From assembly GCA_029007115.1 (NCBI GenBank), contig JAQXHG010000008.1, forward strand, positions 1-48,769: a DNA stretch of 48,769 nucleotides. The letters are read 5' to 3'. Position numbers and translations under genes: made by a program. The notes below the pieces were generated by a model. It had not been told where the DNA came from and did no database searches. It saw only the letters and a program-made list of their open reading frames with translations. This DNA is from a bacterium (GTDB lineage Bacteria > Bacillota_I > Bacilli_A > RF39 > UBA660). This document shows, piece by piece, positions 1 through 11,996 of the stretch (positions are counted from its first letter, which is position 1; every line of letters starts with the position of its first letter).

Positions 1-50
1 AATAAAAAGCATTTACAAATCAATATTATATATTTTTTTAATTTTTCAAT

Positions 51-71
51 AAAAAAGAAACAGATTTTTCT
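51..71 (-). terminator. weak intrinsic terminator after the hybrid kinase operon
   Basis: On the minus strand a 5-bp stem (AGAAA/TTTCT, loop of 6) is followed by six T residues. The hairpin overlaps the TAG stop codon of the kinase gene. The stem is short and all A-T but for one pair, so the call is tentative. Confidence 0.4.
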
Positions 72-1926
72 ATTCCTTTTTTCCTTTAAAAAATAAGTTT
101 ATTACTCTATCAAGTTCTTTGATATCAATTGGTTTTGCTATATATTCATCAAAACCTTTTTTTAAATAAACTTCTCTAACACCACTAAGTACATTTGCAG
201 TAAGTGCTACTATTGGAGGTACATCATATTGTTTATTTAAATATCTAAGTACATTTAAAACTTTTTCTCCACTTAACTCATTCATCATAAGATCTAAGAA
301 AATAATATCATACTTTGCACCGTTTTTCACTTTATTTATACATTCATTTCCATTATATGCACAATCAACATTAAAGCCATATCTTTTTAATAGTCTCATA
401 GTAATATTAGTATTTATTCTATTATCATCAACTATCAATGCAGTTAAGTTAGAACAATCTAGTAACTCTTTACTACCAATTTCTTTTTCATTATTATATT
501 CTTCTAAAGTTTTGCTAACACATATTTTTTGAGGTAAATCGACATAGAATGTAGTTCCTGCTCCATATGTACTATCAAACCATATCTTACCACCAAGTAC
601 TTCTACATTCTTTTTAGTATTTGCAATACCTAGGCCAGTACCTTCTATCTTTTGACTAGTTGCATCTTTTAGTCTTACAAACTCACTAAATACCTTTGGT
701 TTATCCTCATCCTTAATACCAAATCCTGTATCACTAACCTTAATATGTAGCATAATATTATCATTGTCAATCCTTGTTCCCGTTATATCAAGTGAAATCT
801 TACCTACATCTGTATATTTAGCTGAATTTGATAAAATATTCATTAAAATTCTATACATCTTAGCAGCATTTCCAATTAACAAATTTGGTAATGATTTATC
901 TACATTTAATTCTAATTTTATTGGTTTATTTCCAATTCTACTTTCAGTAATATTTCTCAAATCAGCTACTAATTCATTCATATTATATATATCAATTCCT
1001 ACATGTTGATTATTTCCAGACATCTCCAATATGTCATCTAATATATTAAGCAAATTCTTACCAGCAACTAATATATTATCAATATTAAATTTTATTGATT
1101 CTTTGTCTAAATCCTTTATTTCTGCAAGTTCTGCACTATAATTAACTATAGCATTCATTGGAGATCTAATATCATGCGACATATTTAATATGATATCAGT
1201 TTTTGCATTACTTGATGCAATTATTTCTTCATTTATTTTTTTTAAATTACTAATCATTTCCAAATCAGGATTTTCACTAGTAGCATATAAGAAATACATA
1301 ACTGAAATAAAAGCTATACCATAAAAAGATACTTCTCTTACCGCAAATTGAAAGAATAAGAATATAGAAAATATTAAAGTTAGCCCAAAAACAACTGTTC
1401 TATCTAATTTTTTTTCTCCACCTTTATTAAATCTGATGTAATATACAAATATCATTAAAACTATAAATATCATTATCGCTTGGATATATAAACCTAAAGA
1501 ACCTGGAATATAATTATATTTATCGTTTATTCTTAAAGTACATGGTATAAAAAATGAAACTATAAATAATATACCTAATATTATAGTAGTTATTTTTGTA
1601 AACCTATTTGTTAAAACTACATCAACTACTTTTTTACATTCTAAATTTGAAATAAATGCAATTATATAGAAATAAAACATTATTGATAAAGCAACAACAC
1701 CATACCAGTGAGCTCTCATTAATGCATCTGCTAACTTTATATTAATTTCATTTTGACACATTAATTCTGAAATAATTATTATAAATCCTAAAACAAATAA
1801 AACTATTAACATATATTTATAAATCTTGCTTTTAGCATTATTAAATTTTAATTTACTTTTATATATTACATATAAGGTAATTATAAAAATTAATCCTGAT
1901 AAACTACAAATAAAACTAACTAACAT
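70..1926 (-). CDS. 7-TM hybrid sensor histidine kinase with C-terminal receiver
   Basis: A 618-residue membrane-bound hybrid histidine kinase. About seven hydrophobic helices fill residues 1-215. A short linker leads to a HisKA domain with an intact H-box (SHDIRSP, His251) and a HATPase_c domain with an N-box (ILMNILSNSAKY), G1 box (DTGFGI) and G2 box (GTGLGI). A receiver domain follows, with the phospho-acceptor Asp in IIFLDLMM and the conserved Lys in YIAKPID. The family autophosphorylates on His and passes phosphate to the receiver; the signal here is unknown. Its ATG overlaps the TAA of the upstream kinase-like gene by one base (TAATG), and its ribosome site lies inside that gene, so the two are translationally coupled. 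No DNA-binding response regulator or Hpt gene is adjacent, so the output is not evident. Confidence 0.93.
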   Translation of the reverse strand: MLVSFICSLSGLIFIITLYVIYKSKLKFNNAKSKIYKYMLIVLFVLGFIIIISELMCQNEINIKLADALMRAHWYGVVALSIMFYFYIIAFISNLECKKVVDVVLTNRFTKITTIILGILFIVSFFIPCTLRINDKYNYIPGSLGLYIQAIMIFIVLMIFVYYIRFNKGGEKKLDRTVVFGLTLIFSIFLFFQFAVREVSFYGIAFISVMYFLYATSENPDLEMISNLKKINEEIIASSNAKTDIILNMSHDIRSPMNAIVNYSAELAEIKDLDKESIKFNIDNILVAGKNLLNILDDILEMSGNNQHVGIDIYNMNELVADLRNITESRIGNKPIKLELNVDKSLPNLLIGNAAKMYRILMNILSNSAKYTDVGKISLDITGTRIDNDNIMLHIKVSDTGFGIKDEDKPKVFSEFVRLKDATSQKIEGTGLGIANTKKNVEVLGGKIWFDSTYGAGTTFYVDLPQKICVSKTLEEYNNEKEIGSKELLDCSNLTALIVDDNRINTNITMRLLKRYGFNVDCAYNGNECINKVKNGAKYDIIFLDLMMNELSGEKVLNVLRYLNKQYDVPPIVALTANVLSGVREVYLKKGFDEYIAKPIDIKELDRVINLFFKGKKE

Positions 1927-3731
1927 TACTTTTCACCGCCTTTATCATCAAATAAATTATTAATCATTTTATCTAATTTATTAGGTTCAATTGGCTTTGC
2001 CAAATAATCTGTAAATCCATTTTTTACATATTCATCTTTAAGTCCATCATATGAGTTTGCTGTTAGTGCAATTACTGGTGGTAAATTAAGTCCCATATTT
2101 TTAAGTTCTCCTAATGTTTGAACTCCACTAAGACCAGGCATCATATCATCTAAGAAGATAATATCATATTTCTTTTCTTGAACCTTTTTAATACAATCAT
2201 TTCCTGATATTGCTTCTTCTATAGTAAAACCATATTTAATGAATAATCTCTTAGCTATATTTATATTCATTTGACTATCATCAACTATTAAAATAGTCTT
2301 ATCCGAATAATCAGATATCTCTTTATTTTCATTTTTAATTGATGCTGCCTTTATTTTTTCATTTATATTTTCAAGTTTTCTTTCACTTAATACTTTTTGA
2401 GTAATTGATAATGAACATACAACATTATTATCAGTATCTTGAATATATTTAATTTTAGAATCTAGTACTCCATTATAAGCATCAATAATTTGTTTTTCTA
2501 AATCTAATTTATTTTGTCTTAATGTTCCTTCTACACCAACATTTGCAAGATTAAATGTTATTAGTTCTTCTATAGTTTGATTATCAATAATTTTATATGC
2601 AAACTCTAACAATAAACTTCTTCCAACTCTATCTTTAGTTACATATTCACATATTAATTGTACTACTTTCTCTATTTTTAAATTATCTCCATATAAGTCA
2701 TTTGGAAAATCTTTCATAAATTTATAAGATATTTTTACATCATTATAAGTATTTATTAAATCATTATTTATGTCTAATATTAATTTTTCAAATAAATATT
2801 CTCTTTCTTCTTTCTTTTCTTTACCTGCTTCAAATCTAGATAAGTCAAGAATATTATTAATAATACTTAAAAGATTTATTGCTTCTTTGTGTATTTCAAT
2901 TCCATCTTTATTTACTGCATCTAATTTCATATTATCCTGATCTAAAATTATCAAATTTGAAAAACCAACTATATTGCTCATTGGCGTTCTTATTTCTCTT
3001 GAAAGATTAGCAATAAATTCATCTCTTTCTTTATTTTTAGCGTCTGATTCTGCTTTAATCTTTTCATAATTTTCTAACAATGCAGAATCTTGACTTTCTG
3101 TATTGTAAAATAAATATGCAACTATAAAAGTAAAAAACATTGAAAATGTATTCATAAAATCTTTTGTTAATATTTGGTATACAGTTAATATTGTTAATAA
3201 TGCAAATGTAATAATATATGGTGTTAGTGATGTTCCTTTTAACTTAACTATTTTTAATGACATTAATAATATTGCCGTTAGACTACCAAGTATTGCATAA
3301 AAAAGAATACAAATAGTTAATTGTCCACAAACTGCATATGGAACTGAAGTAGTATAATCAATAGGAATAAATATACACGCAACAAGTCCTACTACACTAA
3401 AAGCTATTTCTATAACTCTAATTATTTTTATAATAGAATTCATACCATATTGACTCATATGTTCAACAGATGTAAAAGAACATAAAATAATAGAATATAA
3501 GTATGTTCTACAAACAATTTCATTTAAAACTGGTATTTTATCTTTAATCGAAATTGTGAAAACTGATAATATTTCAAATATAATTACTACAACAACTGAA
3601 AAAATCATCCAGTTATAAGTATTATTATTATAATTATTATTTTTTCTTTTGTTAAGAAATAAATACAATATGGCTGCAAGAATAAATATAGAACTAATAC
3701 TCCAACCCATGCTTAAAATTATATTTTTCAC
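1926..3731 (-). CDS. 7-TM degenerate hybrid histidine kinase (pseudokinase) with intact receiver
   Basis: About 601 residues with the same layout as its downstream neighbour: roughly seven TM helices, a HisKA-like coiled coil, an ATPase-like region and a C-terminal receiver. The H-box reads NLSREIRTPM, so the phospho-acceptor His is Arg (codon 2997-2999). The ATPase region has no recognisable N-box Asn, DxGxG or GxGxG motif. The receiver is intact (ILIVDDS, IIFLDDMMPG, YLAKPIE). I infer it cannot autophosphorylate and instead modulates the partner kinase, or receives phosphate from it. Start choice: a GTG at 3731 has GGAG nine bases upstream and lies about 22 nt from an extended -10 promoter. 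An in-frame GTG at 3746 would overlap that GGAG and has no ribosome site of its own. Confidence 0.88.
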   Translation of the reverse strand: MKNIILSMGWSISSIFILAAILYLFLNKRKNNNYNNNTYNWMIFSVVVVIIFEILSVFTISIKDKIPVLNEIVCRTYLYSIILCSFTSVEHMSQYGMNSIIKIIRVIEIAFSVVGLVACIFIPIDYTTSVPYAVCGQLTICILFYAILGSLTAILLMSLKIVKLKGTSLTPYIITFALLTILTVYQILTKDFMNTFSMFFTFIVAYLFYNTESQDSALLENYEKIKAESDAKNKERDEFIANLSREIRTPMSNIVGFSNLIILDQDNMKLDAVNKDGIEIHKEAINLLSIINNILDLSRFEAGKEKKEEREYLFEKLILDINNDLINTYNDVKISYKFMKDFPNDLYGDNLKIEKVVQLICEYVTKDRVGRSLLLEFAYKIIDNQTIEELITFNLANVGVEGTLRQNKLDLEKQIIDAYNGVLDSKIKYIQDTDNNVVCSLSITQKVLSERKLENINEKIKAASIKNENKEISDYSDKTILIVDDSQMNINIAKRLFIKYGFTIEEAISGNDCIKKVQEKKYDIIFLDDMMPGLSGVQTLGELKNMGLNLPPVIALTANSYDGLKDEYVKNGFTDYLAKPIEPNKLDKMINNLFDDKGGEK

Positions 3732-3759
3732 ATTTATCAACTCCACTATACTCTATACC

Positions 3760-3768
3760 ATTATATCA
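3760..3768 (-). promoter_or_regulatory. extended -10 promoter of the kinase pair
   Basis: The minus strand reads TGA-TATAAT, an extended -10 element, with no convincing -35 box. The predicted start near 3753 leaves a 5' UTR of about 20 nt that carries the GGAG used by the GTG at 3731. Confidence 0.6.
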
Positions 3769-4001
3769 TATTTTTTTAAAAAAAATAGTATTATTTATAT
3801 AAATTTTAGGTCAACATTACATATCTTATTTATCGTAAAATCACTATATATTTTTTAAACATATAATATTTTTATAAGATAAAAAATTAAGTTACTCACA
3901 TAGATATTATTTCATATTTTCAGTCTTATTTATTGTTGATTTTATTACACATCTTTTTCTATATATTTTTATCTCATCTTTATAACTAATTTATTCATAA
4001 T
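3769..4001. other. AT-rich intergenic stretch, no gene seen
   Basis: Together with the flanking promoter and terminator this makes a gene-free interval of about 320 bases. I see no ORF with a ribosome site, no RNA gene and no repeat in it. Confidence 0.6.
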
Positions 4002-4035
4002 AAAAAACTCATTTCTATGTATATAAAATGAGTTT
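4002..4035 (-). terminator. intrinsic terminator after the small membrane protein gene
   Basis: A 10-bp stem (AAACTCATTT paired with AAATGAGTTT, loop of 11) is followed on the minus strand by a run of T. It lies 18 nt past the stop of the gene ending at 4053. Confidence 0.8.
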
Positions 4036-4052
4036 CCCATCACAATTCAATT

Positions 4053-4484
4053 TTAAAGATTATTAAGATTAGTTGAATCTTGAATAGTTGCTTGATTATT
4101 TATATTACCTTGTAATTCTTGGGCTTGTTGCTGATTCGTTGTTGATTGTATAGATTGCTCAGATGCTATCTTTTCTTTCTTTAATCTATTATATTTAACA
4201 ATAGCATATATAAACAAACCTAAAAATGCAATATTATAAATAGTAGATATAGTACAACTAATACTTTCAGGTAATATTGTATGTATGGTTTCTACACCAT
4301 TAATAGTTGTTGTATAAGTTCCTGTTAAAAATATACATATTACCAAAATCCATCCAACAAACTTATTTATAGTTAATTTACCTAATAAATAAACATCAAA
4401 TATTGGAATCCACGCCATAGCAGTGCCTTTTCCATAAACCAATTTATTGAATTTGTTAAAAAAAATTGCTAATCCTATAAACAA
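4053..4484 (-). CDS. small DUF5684-like membrane protein, N-terminus in another frame
   Basis: Open from a TTG at 4484 to 4053 (143 residues), with two or three TM helices around a KGTAMAWIPIFDVYLLGK segment that resembles DUF5684-type membrane proteins, then a Gln/Asn-rich cytoplasmic tail. The TTG start has no ribosome site and an in-frame TGA sits just upstream at 4500-4502. A better start, GTG at 4537 behind AGAAAGG, opens a frame that stops at TAG 4475-4477 after 20 codons. The two frames are joined by a -1 step at T-TTT-TTA (4499-4493). The gene is therefore either frameshifted (a homopolymer error or mutation) or decoded by -1 frameshifting. Function is unknown. Confidence 0.6.
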   Translation of the reverse strand: MFIGLAIFFNKFNKLVYGKGTAMAWIPIFDVYLLGKLTINKFVGWILVICIFLTGTYTTTINGVETIHTILPESISCTISTIYNIAFLGLFIYAIVKYNRLKKEKIASEQSIQSTTNQQQAQELQGNINNQATIQDSTNLNNL

Positions 4485-4572
4485 AATAAATTTAAAAAAT
4501 CAGCTAATAACTCTAAAAGACTCTCTATATTAACCACATTACCTTTCTATATTAATTTTACATATTAAAAAT

Positions 4573-4603
4573 AAAAAAGAAAGTACTACTCTTGAGTACT
4601 TTC
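4573..4603 (-). terminator. intrinsic terminator after rpoC
   Basis: A 9-bp stem (GAAAGTACT with AGTACTTTC, loop of 7) is followed on the minus strand by TTTTTT. It overlaps the last codons of rpoC and ends the rpoBC transcript. Confidence 0.9.
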
Positions 4604-7600
4604 TTCTACTTTATTATCTACTTCTAATGCTGGTGCAACAACTTCATCATTTTCATCAAAACTTAAAAAGTTTTCTTCTAATATTTCAGCAGCATCATCA
4701 TCAAGTAATTGTTTTTTTAATATTACTTCTATATTATTATATTGTTTTGCTCCAGTTCCTGCTGGAATTAATTTACCAAGAATAACATTTTCTTTTAATC
4801 CGTTTAGCATATCAACTTTTCCTCTTGTAGCAGCATCAGTTAAGATTCTTGTAGTTTCTTGGAATGATGCAGCTGATAAGAATGAATCAGTTTCTAATGA
4901 TGCTTTTGTAATACCTAACATAACAGGTTTACCAGTAGCTGGAACTCCACCAGCTAAGATTACTGGTTTATTGATATCTGCAAATTCTCTTAATGGAACA
5001 CTTGCTCCTTCAAATAAATTAGTATCTCCTGGATCAATAACTTTAATCTTAGTAATCATTCTTCTTACAACAGTTTCAATATGTTTATCTGAAACATCAA
5101 CACCTTGACTCTTATAAACTTTTTGAATTTCTTTTAATATATATGCTTGAACAGTAGTTGGGTCTGTTACAGCAAGTAATTCTTTTGGAGATATACTTCC
5201 TTCAGTTAATGCTTCTCCTGCTTGTACAATATCACCTTTTTCTACTTTCAATTTAGCATTATATTGAGTTGCATGTTCACGAGTTTCAACATCATTTGTA
5301 ATATAAATTTTAAATCTATTTTTCTCATCAGTGATTTTAGTAATTTTACCATTTATTTCAGCAATTGTTGCTTTTGCTTTTGGTATTCTTGCTTCAAATA
5401 ACTCTTCAACTCTAGGAAGACCTTGAGTAATATCTGCAGCACTAGCAACACCACCAGTATGGAATGTACGCATTGTTAATTGAGTACCTGGCTCACCTAT
5501 TGATTGAGCAGCCATAATACCAGTTGCTTCACCAACTTCTACTAAATTACCAGTAGCTAAGTTAATTCCATAACATTTTTGACATATACCATTTGTACTC
5601 TTACAAGTAAGTACACTTCTAATTTCCATCTTAGTTATACCAGCATCAACAATTTTATCAGCTACTCTTTCTGTAATTAGAGCACCCTTATCAATAAGAA
5701 CTTCTTTTGTTTCAGGATGTAATAGTTTTTGATTAGAGTAACGACCTACTATTCTATCTCTAAATGATTCAATAATATTTCCACTCTTCTCATCAGTAAA
5801 TGCTTCTACTTCAATACCTTGAATAGTTCCACAATCTTCTTCACGAACAATGATATCTTGTACTACATCTACTAAACGTCTTGTTAAGTAACCAGCATCT
5901 GCAGTTTTTAATGCTGTATCAGCTGTACCTTTTCTAGAGCCATGAGTAGATAAGAAGAATTCTTGAACATCAAGTCCTTCACGGAATGATGCCAATATTG
6001 GTATTTCTACTTGACCACCATCTGGTTTAGCCATAATACCACGCATACCAGCAAGTTGTCCTAATTGGTTAGCAGAACCTCTGGCACCAGAATTAATTAT
6101 CATTGATAATGGATTTTCTACATCAGCCTTCAATATTTCACCAAGTTTACTTTGAACATTTGTTGTTGCATCTGTCCATAATTTGATTACTTTATTATGT
6201 CTTTCTTCATCAGTTATAAGACCACGCTTAAATTGTTTATTAATCTTTTCAATTGTTTCATTTGTTTCTTTAATAATGGTTTCTTTTTCACTATTTACAG
6301 GAATATCTGAAAGTGAAATTGTAATACCTGATTTAGTACTGTATTTAAATCCTAAATCTTTTAAATTATCTAAGAATATAGAAGTTTCAGTAGTCTTATA
6401 TCTTTTAAATATTTGAGCAATTATCTTACCTAAATCTTTCTTAACCAAAGCACCAACAACAGGCATTTTAGCAACTTCTTCAGGTAAATTTTTTCCTCTT
6501 TCAATAAAGAATTTATCAGGAGTCATATATTCAATATTCTCTTTACTTCCTTCATTTATATAAGGATATGTATCAGGGAATATTTCATTAAATATTATTT
6601 TTCCTGCTGTTGTAACTAAATATTTATCTTTTTGTTCATCTGTCCAAATCTTATGCTTTAATTCTTTAGTTGGAACACATATTCTTGTATGTAGAGTTAT
6701 ATCTCTTCTTTCATATGCCATTAATACAGCATTAGAATCTTTATAAGCTTTACCTTCATTTGGCTCACCAGGAAGTTCAAGTGTTAAATAATAATTACCA
6801 AGTACCATATCTTGAGATGGAGTAACAATTGGTTTTCCATCTTTTGGATCAAGAATGTTATTAGCGCCTAACATTAATAGTCTTGCCTCAGCTTGAGCCT
6901 CTTCACTAATTGGAATATGAATAGCCATTTGATCGCCATCAAAATCTGCATTAAATCCACCACAAACTAATGGGTGTAATCTTAAAGCTTTTCCACCAAC
7001 TAATACTGGTTCGAATGCTTGAATAGAAAGTCTATGTAATGTAGGAGCACGGTTTAGTAATACTGGATGTTCACGAATAACATCTTCAACAACATCCCAT
7101 ACTCTTTCATCTTGAACATCTATTATTTTCTTAGCTGCTTTAATATTATGTGCTATACCTCTTTCAACTAATTGTTGCATTACATATGGTTTAAATAATT
7201 CTAAAGCCATATCTTTTGGAACACCACATTGATACATTTTTAAATTAGGTCCAACAACGATAACACTACGACCAGAGTAATCAACTCTCTTACCAAGTAA
7301 GTTTTGTCTAAATCTACCTTGTTTACCTTTTAACATTGAAGATAATGATTTTAAAGGTCTATTTCCTACACCTTGAACGCTTCTTCCTCTTCTACCATTA
7401 TCAATTAAAGCATCAACGGCTTCTTGAAGCATACGCTTTTCATTTTGAACAATTATTGTAGGAGCTTCTAATTCTAATAACTTTTTAAGACGATTATTTC
7501 TATTAATAATTCTTCTATATAAATCGTTTAAATCAGAAGTAGCAAATCTTCCACCAGGTAATTGAATCATTGGTCTTAAATCTGGTGGTAATACAGGAAG

Positions 7601-8290
7601 AACATCTAAAATCATCCATTCTGGTCTATTACCACTTTCCTTAAATGAATTTAAGCAATCAAGTCTTTTGATTAATCTTAATTTCTTTTGACCTTGAGCT
7701 TTTTCAACATCTTTTTTAAGTTCAGCTATTTCTTTATCAAGATCAACTTCAGTTAATAATTCTTTAATTGCCTCTGCTCCCATGCCAACTCTAAAGTCAT
7801 CACCATATTTTTCATAATAAGCTCTATATTCTTTATCAGATAATGTTTGCTTTTTATTTAATGGAGCAGTTCCAGGATCTAATACTATATAACTTACAAA
7901 ATATAATACTTCTTCAAGTTCACGAGGTGAAATATCAAGAACAAGACCCATTTTTGGAGGTACACCCTTAGCATACCATATGTGGCTTACGGGACTAGCA
8001 AGTTCAATATGTCCCATTCTTTCTCTTCTAACCTTAGCACGAGTTACTTCAACACCACATCTATCACAAATTACATTTTTATATCTAAGTCTTTTATATT
8101 TTTTACAAGTACATTCAAAGTCTTTAGTTGGACCAAATATTTTTTCACAAAATAATCCATCTCTCTCAGGGTTTAATGTCCTATAATTAATAGTTTCTGG
8201 CTTTTTTACTTCACCATAAGACCATTCTCTAATCTTATCTGGTGATGCAATACCAATACGAATTCCATCAAATTCATTAACTTCGTTCAT
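4586..8290 (-). CDS. rpoC: DNA-directed RNA polymerase subunit beta'
   Basis: A 1234-residue beta' subunit of the normal Bacillota length, forming the clamp and most of the active centre of RNA polymerase. The catalytic magnesium motif NADFDGDQM is present. The N-terminal zinc-binding cysteines (CTCKKY...CDRC) and the second zinc site (the CGT segment, then [13 protein letters not shown]) are intact, as is the trigger-loop/bridge-helix region ([14 protein letters not shown]). The C-terminus is acidic. The start ATG overlaps the rpoB stop by one base (TAATG), so the two large subunits are translationally coupled, and a strong terminator follows. Confidence 0.99.
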   Translation of the reverse strand: MNEVNEFDGIRIGIASPDKIREWSYGEVKKPETINYRTLNPERDGLFCEKIFGPTKDFECTCKKYKRLRYKNVICDRCGVEVTRAKVRRERMGHIELASPVSHIWYAKGVPPKMGLVLDISPRELEEVLYFVSYIVLDPGTAPLNKKQTLSDKEYRAYYEKYGDDFRVGMGAEAIKELLTEVDLDKEIAELKKDVEKAQGQKKLRLIKRLDCLNSFKESGNRPEWMILDVLPVLPPDLRPMIQLPGGRFATSDLNDLYRRIINRNNRLKKLLELEAPTIIVQNEKRMLQEAVDALIDNGRRGRSVQGVGNRPLKSLSSMLKGKQGRFRQNLLGKRVDYSGRSVIVVGPNLKMYQCGVPKDMALELFKPYVMQQLVERGIAHNIKAAKKIIDVQDERVWDVVEDVIREHPVLLNRAPTLHRLSIQAFEPVLVGGKALRLHPLVCGGFNADFDGDQMAIHIPISEEAQAEARLLMLGANNILDPKDGKPIVTPSQDMVLGNYYLTLELPGEPNEGKAYKDSNAVLMAYERRDITLHTRICVPTKELKHKIWTDEQKDKYLVTTAGKIIFNEIFPDTYPYINEGSKENIEYMTPDKFFIERGKNLPEEVAKMPVVGALVKKDLGKIIAQIFKRYKTTETSIFLDNLKDLGFKYSTKSGITISLSDIPVNSEKETIIKETNETIEKINKQFKRGLITDEERHNKVIKLWTDATTNVQSKLGEILKADVENPLSMIINSGARGSANQLGQLAGMRGIMAKPDGGQVEIPILASFREGLDVQEFFLSTHGSRKGTADTALKTADAGYLTRRLVDVVQDIIVREEDCGTIQGIEVEAFTDEKSGNIIESFRDRIVGRYSNQKLLHPETKEVLIDKGALITERVADKIVDAGITKMEIRSVLTCKSTNGICQKCYGINLATGNLVEVGEATGIMAAQSIGEPGTQLTMRTFHTGGVASAADITQGLPRVEELFEARIPKAKATIAEINGKITKITDEKNRFKIYITNDVETREHATQYNAKLKVEKGDIVQAGEALTEGSISPKELLAVTDPTTVQAYILKEIQKVYKSQGVDVSDKHIETVVRRMITKIKVIDPGDTNLFEGASVPLREFADINKPVILAGGVPATGKPVMLGITKASLETDSFLSAASFQETTRILTDAATRGKVDMLNGLKENVILGKLIPAGTGAKQYNNIEVILKKQLLDDDAAEILEENFLSFDENDEVVAPALEVDNKVEESTQE

Positions 8291-11200
8291 TATTCTTCAC
8301 CCCTTTCATAATAATCTTCAAACGATTCTTGTAATTCATACTCTTCTTCATAATCTAAATCATCTTCATCTGGATCGTAATCATCAAAATCATCTTCATC
8401 ATCTTCTGGTTGTACATCTTCATAATCAGATTCATCTACAACTTCTTCTTGTTTTCCAATTTCTTCAATTGAAACTGGAGAATCATCACCATCTTCTTCT
8501 TTCTCAAGATCTTTAATATCTTTTAAACTTCCATCTTTATTAATAATTTGAATATCTAATCCTAAAGCTTGGAACTCTTTAATTAATACTCTAAATGATT
8601 CTGGAACACCAGCGCCAGGAATTGGTTTACCTTTAACAAGTGCTTCATACACTCTAACTCTTCCAACTACATCATCAGACTTAATTGTAAGAACTTCTTG
8701 TAGAATATGAGCAGCACCATATGCATATAATGCCCAAACTTCCATCTCTCCAAATCTTTGACCACCAAATTGAGCTTTTCCTCCTAATGGTTGTTGTGTA
8801 ACTAAACTATATGGTCCAGTTGCACGAGCATGAATCTTATCATCAACCATATGGATAAGTCTAATCATGTACATTACTCCAACAGAAACTTTCTTATCGA
8901 ATTTTTCTCCTGTTCTACCATCATATACCCAACTCTTATAGTCTGGATCAAGTCCTGCTTCAGCAGTTTGCTCAATAATATCTTCTTCAGTAGCACTATT
9001 AAATATTGGTGTTGCATAATGAACGCCTAATTTTTTACCAGCCATACCTAAATGCAATTCTAAGATTTGACCTAAATTCATACGAGATGGAACACCTAAT
9101 GGATTTAAAATTACATCAACAGGAGTACCATCTGGTAAATATGGCATATCCTCTTCAGGTAATATTAATGAACATACACCTTTATTACCATGACGACCAG
9201 CCATTTTATCTCCAACTTGAATTTTTCTCTTCTTAACTATATATACTCTAACTACTTTAGAAACTCCTGCTGGTAATTCATCAGAATTCTCTTTAGTAAA
9301 TATTTGTACATCATGCACAATTCCAGAACATCCGTGTGATACTCTAAGTGAAGTATCTCTAACTTCACGAGTTTTCTCTCCAAATATAGCATGTAATAAC
9401 TTTTCTTCACTTGATAATTCTTGCATACCTTTTGGAGTAACTTTACCTACTAAAATATCATTTTCTTTTACTTCAGTACCAATTCTTACAATACCATTTT
9501 CATCTAAATTTTTACGAGCATCTTCTGAAATATTTGGAATATCACGAGTAAATTCTTCAGGACCAAGTTTAGTATCACGACATTCAATTTCTTTCATTTC
9601 GATATGAACAGAAGTTAATACGTCATCTTTAACTATTCTCTCATTTAGTATAACAGCATCCTCATAATTATAACCATTATAAGTCATGAACGCTACTACT
9701 AAGTTTTTACCTAAAGCAATCTCTCCCTGATCAGTAGAAGGTCCATCAGCAATAATTTCACCTTTATGAACTTTTTCACCTTTTTTAACAATTGGTCTTT
9801 GATTATAGCATGTCTCAGCATTGCTTCTTTGATATGATATAAGTTCATAAACTCTCTTTTCTTCAAGTCCTTTTACTATTATTTTTTTAGAATCTACATA
9901 TTCTACTACACCATCAATATCACTTACAACTGAGCAACCAGAATCTCTAGCAATAGCTGCTTCAACTCCTGTACCTACAATTGGTGCTTCTGTAATCATT
10001 AATGGTACAGCTTGTCTTTGCATGTTAGCACCCATTAATGTACGGTTAGCATCATCATGTTCCATAAATGGAATCATACTAGTTGTAACAGATACAATTT
10101 GTGATGGAGATACATCTATATAATCAACCTTTTCTTTTGGCACAATCATATTATCTTTGTTATATCTAACTGGTACATTATCATCTATAATATATCCATC
10201 TTTATCAACATCAATAGTAGCTTGACTAATATAATAATCTTCTTCTTCATCAGCAGTCATATATACCATTTCATCAGTTATTTGATTATTAACGACTTTT
10301 CTATATGGTGTCATTATAAAACCATATTCATTTATTCTAGCATAACTTGCAAGTGATGTAATAAGACCTATATTTTGACCTTCTGGTGTCTCAATTGGAC
10401 ATATTCTACCATAGTGTGAAGGATTTACATCACGAACTTCCATACCAGCTCTATCACGAGATAATCCACCTGGACCTAAAGCACTAAGTCTTCTTTTATC
10501 ATTTAATTCAGCAAGTGGATTTATTTGATCCATGAATTTTGATAATTGAGAAGAACCAAAGAATTCTTTTAATGCGGCAGTTACAGGTCTAATATTAATT
10601 AATGACTTAGGTGTTACTGTATCTATTTCTTGTGTAGACATCTTATCTCTAATTTGTCTTTCCATACGAGCAATACCGATTCTAAATTGATTTTGAATTA
10701 ATTCTCCTACTTGTCTTACACGTCTATTTCCTAAGTGATCTATTTCATCAAATTTACCAACACCATATAATAAACAAATATAATATGATAAAGATGCATA
10801 AACATCAGAAATAGTTAATCTCTTAGTATCTATAGTTTGATCATTACCAATAATTTTAATTACTTTTTCTGTTTCATCATTAGCATAAACCAACACTTCT
10901 TGAATCTTATTATAAGTATCTAACTCTTCATTAATTGTTACTTCTTTTACTCCATATCCATTTTCAAAATATGGTTTAATAGTTTCAAGAATATCTTTTG
11001 TAATAACTGTACCTTTTTTAACTATTACTTCATCATCTATCTTAATATCTTGTGCAATTTTATTATTAATAAGTCTATCTAAAACATTAAGTTTCTTATT
11101 AAATTTATATCTACCAACTTTACCTAAATCATATCTAAATTTATCAAAAAATCTTACTATTAATTGATTTTTAGCTGAATCTAGTGTAGCAGGTTCTCCT

Positions 11201-11925
11201 GGTCTTAATTTTTCATATATTTCTATTAATGCTTCATCAGTATTCTTAGTAGAATCTTTCTCTAATGTATTGATTAAATATTCATCTTGTCCAAATAACT
11301 CTAAAATTTCTTCATTAGATGAAAGACCTAATGCACGTAATAATGTAGTAACTGTAACTTTTCTAGTTCTATCTATTCTTACATACAAAATACCTCTAGC
11401 ATCAAGTTCATATTCTAACCATGTACCTTTATTAGGTCTAACCTCACTTGATATGATGTTTCTACCATTTTTATCTACTTCATTCTTATAATAACAAGAT
11501 GGTCCCATAACAAGTTGTGAGTTAATAACTCTTTCTGCTCCATTTATAATAAATGAGGCAGTATCAGTCATTAAAGGCATATCCCCTAAAAATACTTCTT
11601 GTTCTTTTACTTCTCCAGTTTCATTAATAAATAATCTTGCTTTAACCTTTAAAGGTGCTGAATAAGTAACTTTTCTCTCTCTACTTTCCTTTACAGAATA
11701 TTTAGGCGCATCAAAATAATAATCACCAAATTCTAGTGATAATGAACCTGAAAAACTCTCTACTGGAAAAATATCATCAAATACTTCCTTTATTCCTTCC
11801 TTTAAAAATAAGTCAAACGAATCTTTTTGAACTTCTAATAAATTAGACAATTCTAGCGTGCTACGCTTTGTTGAGAAACTTCTTCTTTCTCTATGGTCAC
11901 CAAATTTTACTGTTTTGTATGCCAC
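8290..11925 (-). CDS. rpoB: DNA-directed RNA polymerase subunit beta
   Basis: A 1211-residue beta subunit with a GTG start behind GGGGTGA. Conserved blocks include the rifampicin-pocket region, [28 protein letters not shown]-type motif (GRHGNKGV) and the C-terminal [23 protein letters not shown]-type block. The last 65 or so residues are a strongly acidic tail, as in many Bacillota. Within the rifampicin pocket, the position equivalent to E. coli Gln513 is Lys (residue 463, codon 10537-10539) and that of His526 is Asp (residue 476, codon 10498-10500). Both changes are known rifampicin-resistance substitutions in other bacteria. Transcribed from a good sigma-A promoter at 11997-12026, with rpoC directly behind. 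Confidence 0.99.
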   Translation of the reverse strand: MAYKTVKFGDHRERRSFSTKRSTLELSNLLEVQKDSFDLFLKEGIKEVFDDIFPVESFSGSLSLEFGDYYFDAPKYSVKESRERKVTYSAPLKVKARLFINETGEVKEQEVFLGDMPLMTDTASFIINGAERVINSQLVMGPSCYYKNEVDKNGRNIISSEVRPNKGTWLEYELDARGILYVRIDRTRKVTVTTLLRALGLSSNEEILELFGQDEYLINTLEKDSTKNTDEALIEIYEKLRPGEPATLDSAKNQLIVRFFDKFRYDLGKVGRYKFNKKLNVLDRLINNKIAQDIKIDDEVIVKKGTVITKDILETIKPYFENGYGVKEVTINEELDTYNKIQEVLVYANDETEKVIKIIGNDQTIDTKRLTISDVYASLSYYICLLYGVGKFDEIDHLGNRRVRQVGELIQNQFRIGIARMERQIRDKMSTQEIDTVTPKSLINIRPVTAALKEFFGSSQLSKFMDQINPLAELNDKRRLSALGPGGLSRDRAGMEVRDVNPSHYGRICPIETPEGQNIGLITSLASYARINEYGFIMTPYRKVVNNQITDEMVYMTADEEEDYYISQATIDVDKDGYIIDDNVPVRYNKDNMIVPKEKVDYIDVSPSQIVSVTTSMIPFMEHDDANRTLMGANMQRQAVPLMITEAPIVGTGVEAAIARDSGCSVVSDIDGVVEYVDSKKIIVKGLEEKRVYELISYQRSNAETCYNQRPIVKKGEKVHKGEIIADGPSTDQGEIALGKNLVVAFMTYNGYNYEDAVILNERIVKDDVLTSVHIEMKEIECRDTKLGPEEFTRDIPNISEDARKNLDENGIVRIGTEVKENDILVGKVTPKGMQELSSEEKLLHAIFGEKTREVRDTSLRVSHGCSGIVHDVQIFTKENSDELPAGVSKVVRVYIVKKRKIQVGDKMAGRHGNKGVCSLILPEEDMPYLPDGTPVDVILNPLGVPSRMNLGQILELHLGMAGKKLGVHYATPIFNSATEEDIIEQTAEAGLDPDYKSWVYDGRTGEKFDKKVSVGVMYMIRLIHMVDDKIHARATGPYSLVTQQPLGGKAQFGGQRFGEMEVWALYAYGAAHILQEVLTIKSDDVVGRVRVYEALVKGKPIPGAGVPESFRVLIKEFQALGLDIQIINKDGSLKDIKDLEKEEDGDDSPVSIEEIGKQEEVVDESDYEDVQPEDDEDDFDDYDPDEDDLDYEEEYELQESFEDYYERGEE

Positions 11926-11996
11926 TTTTTCACCCCAATCCTAAATTTTTAAAGAACACAAATTTTAAATATAAAACAAATGTACTGCAATTTAAA

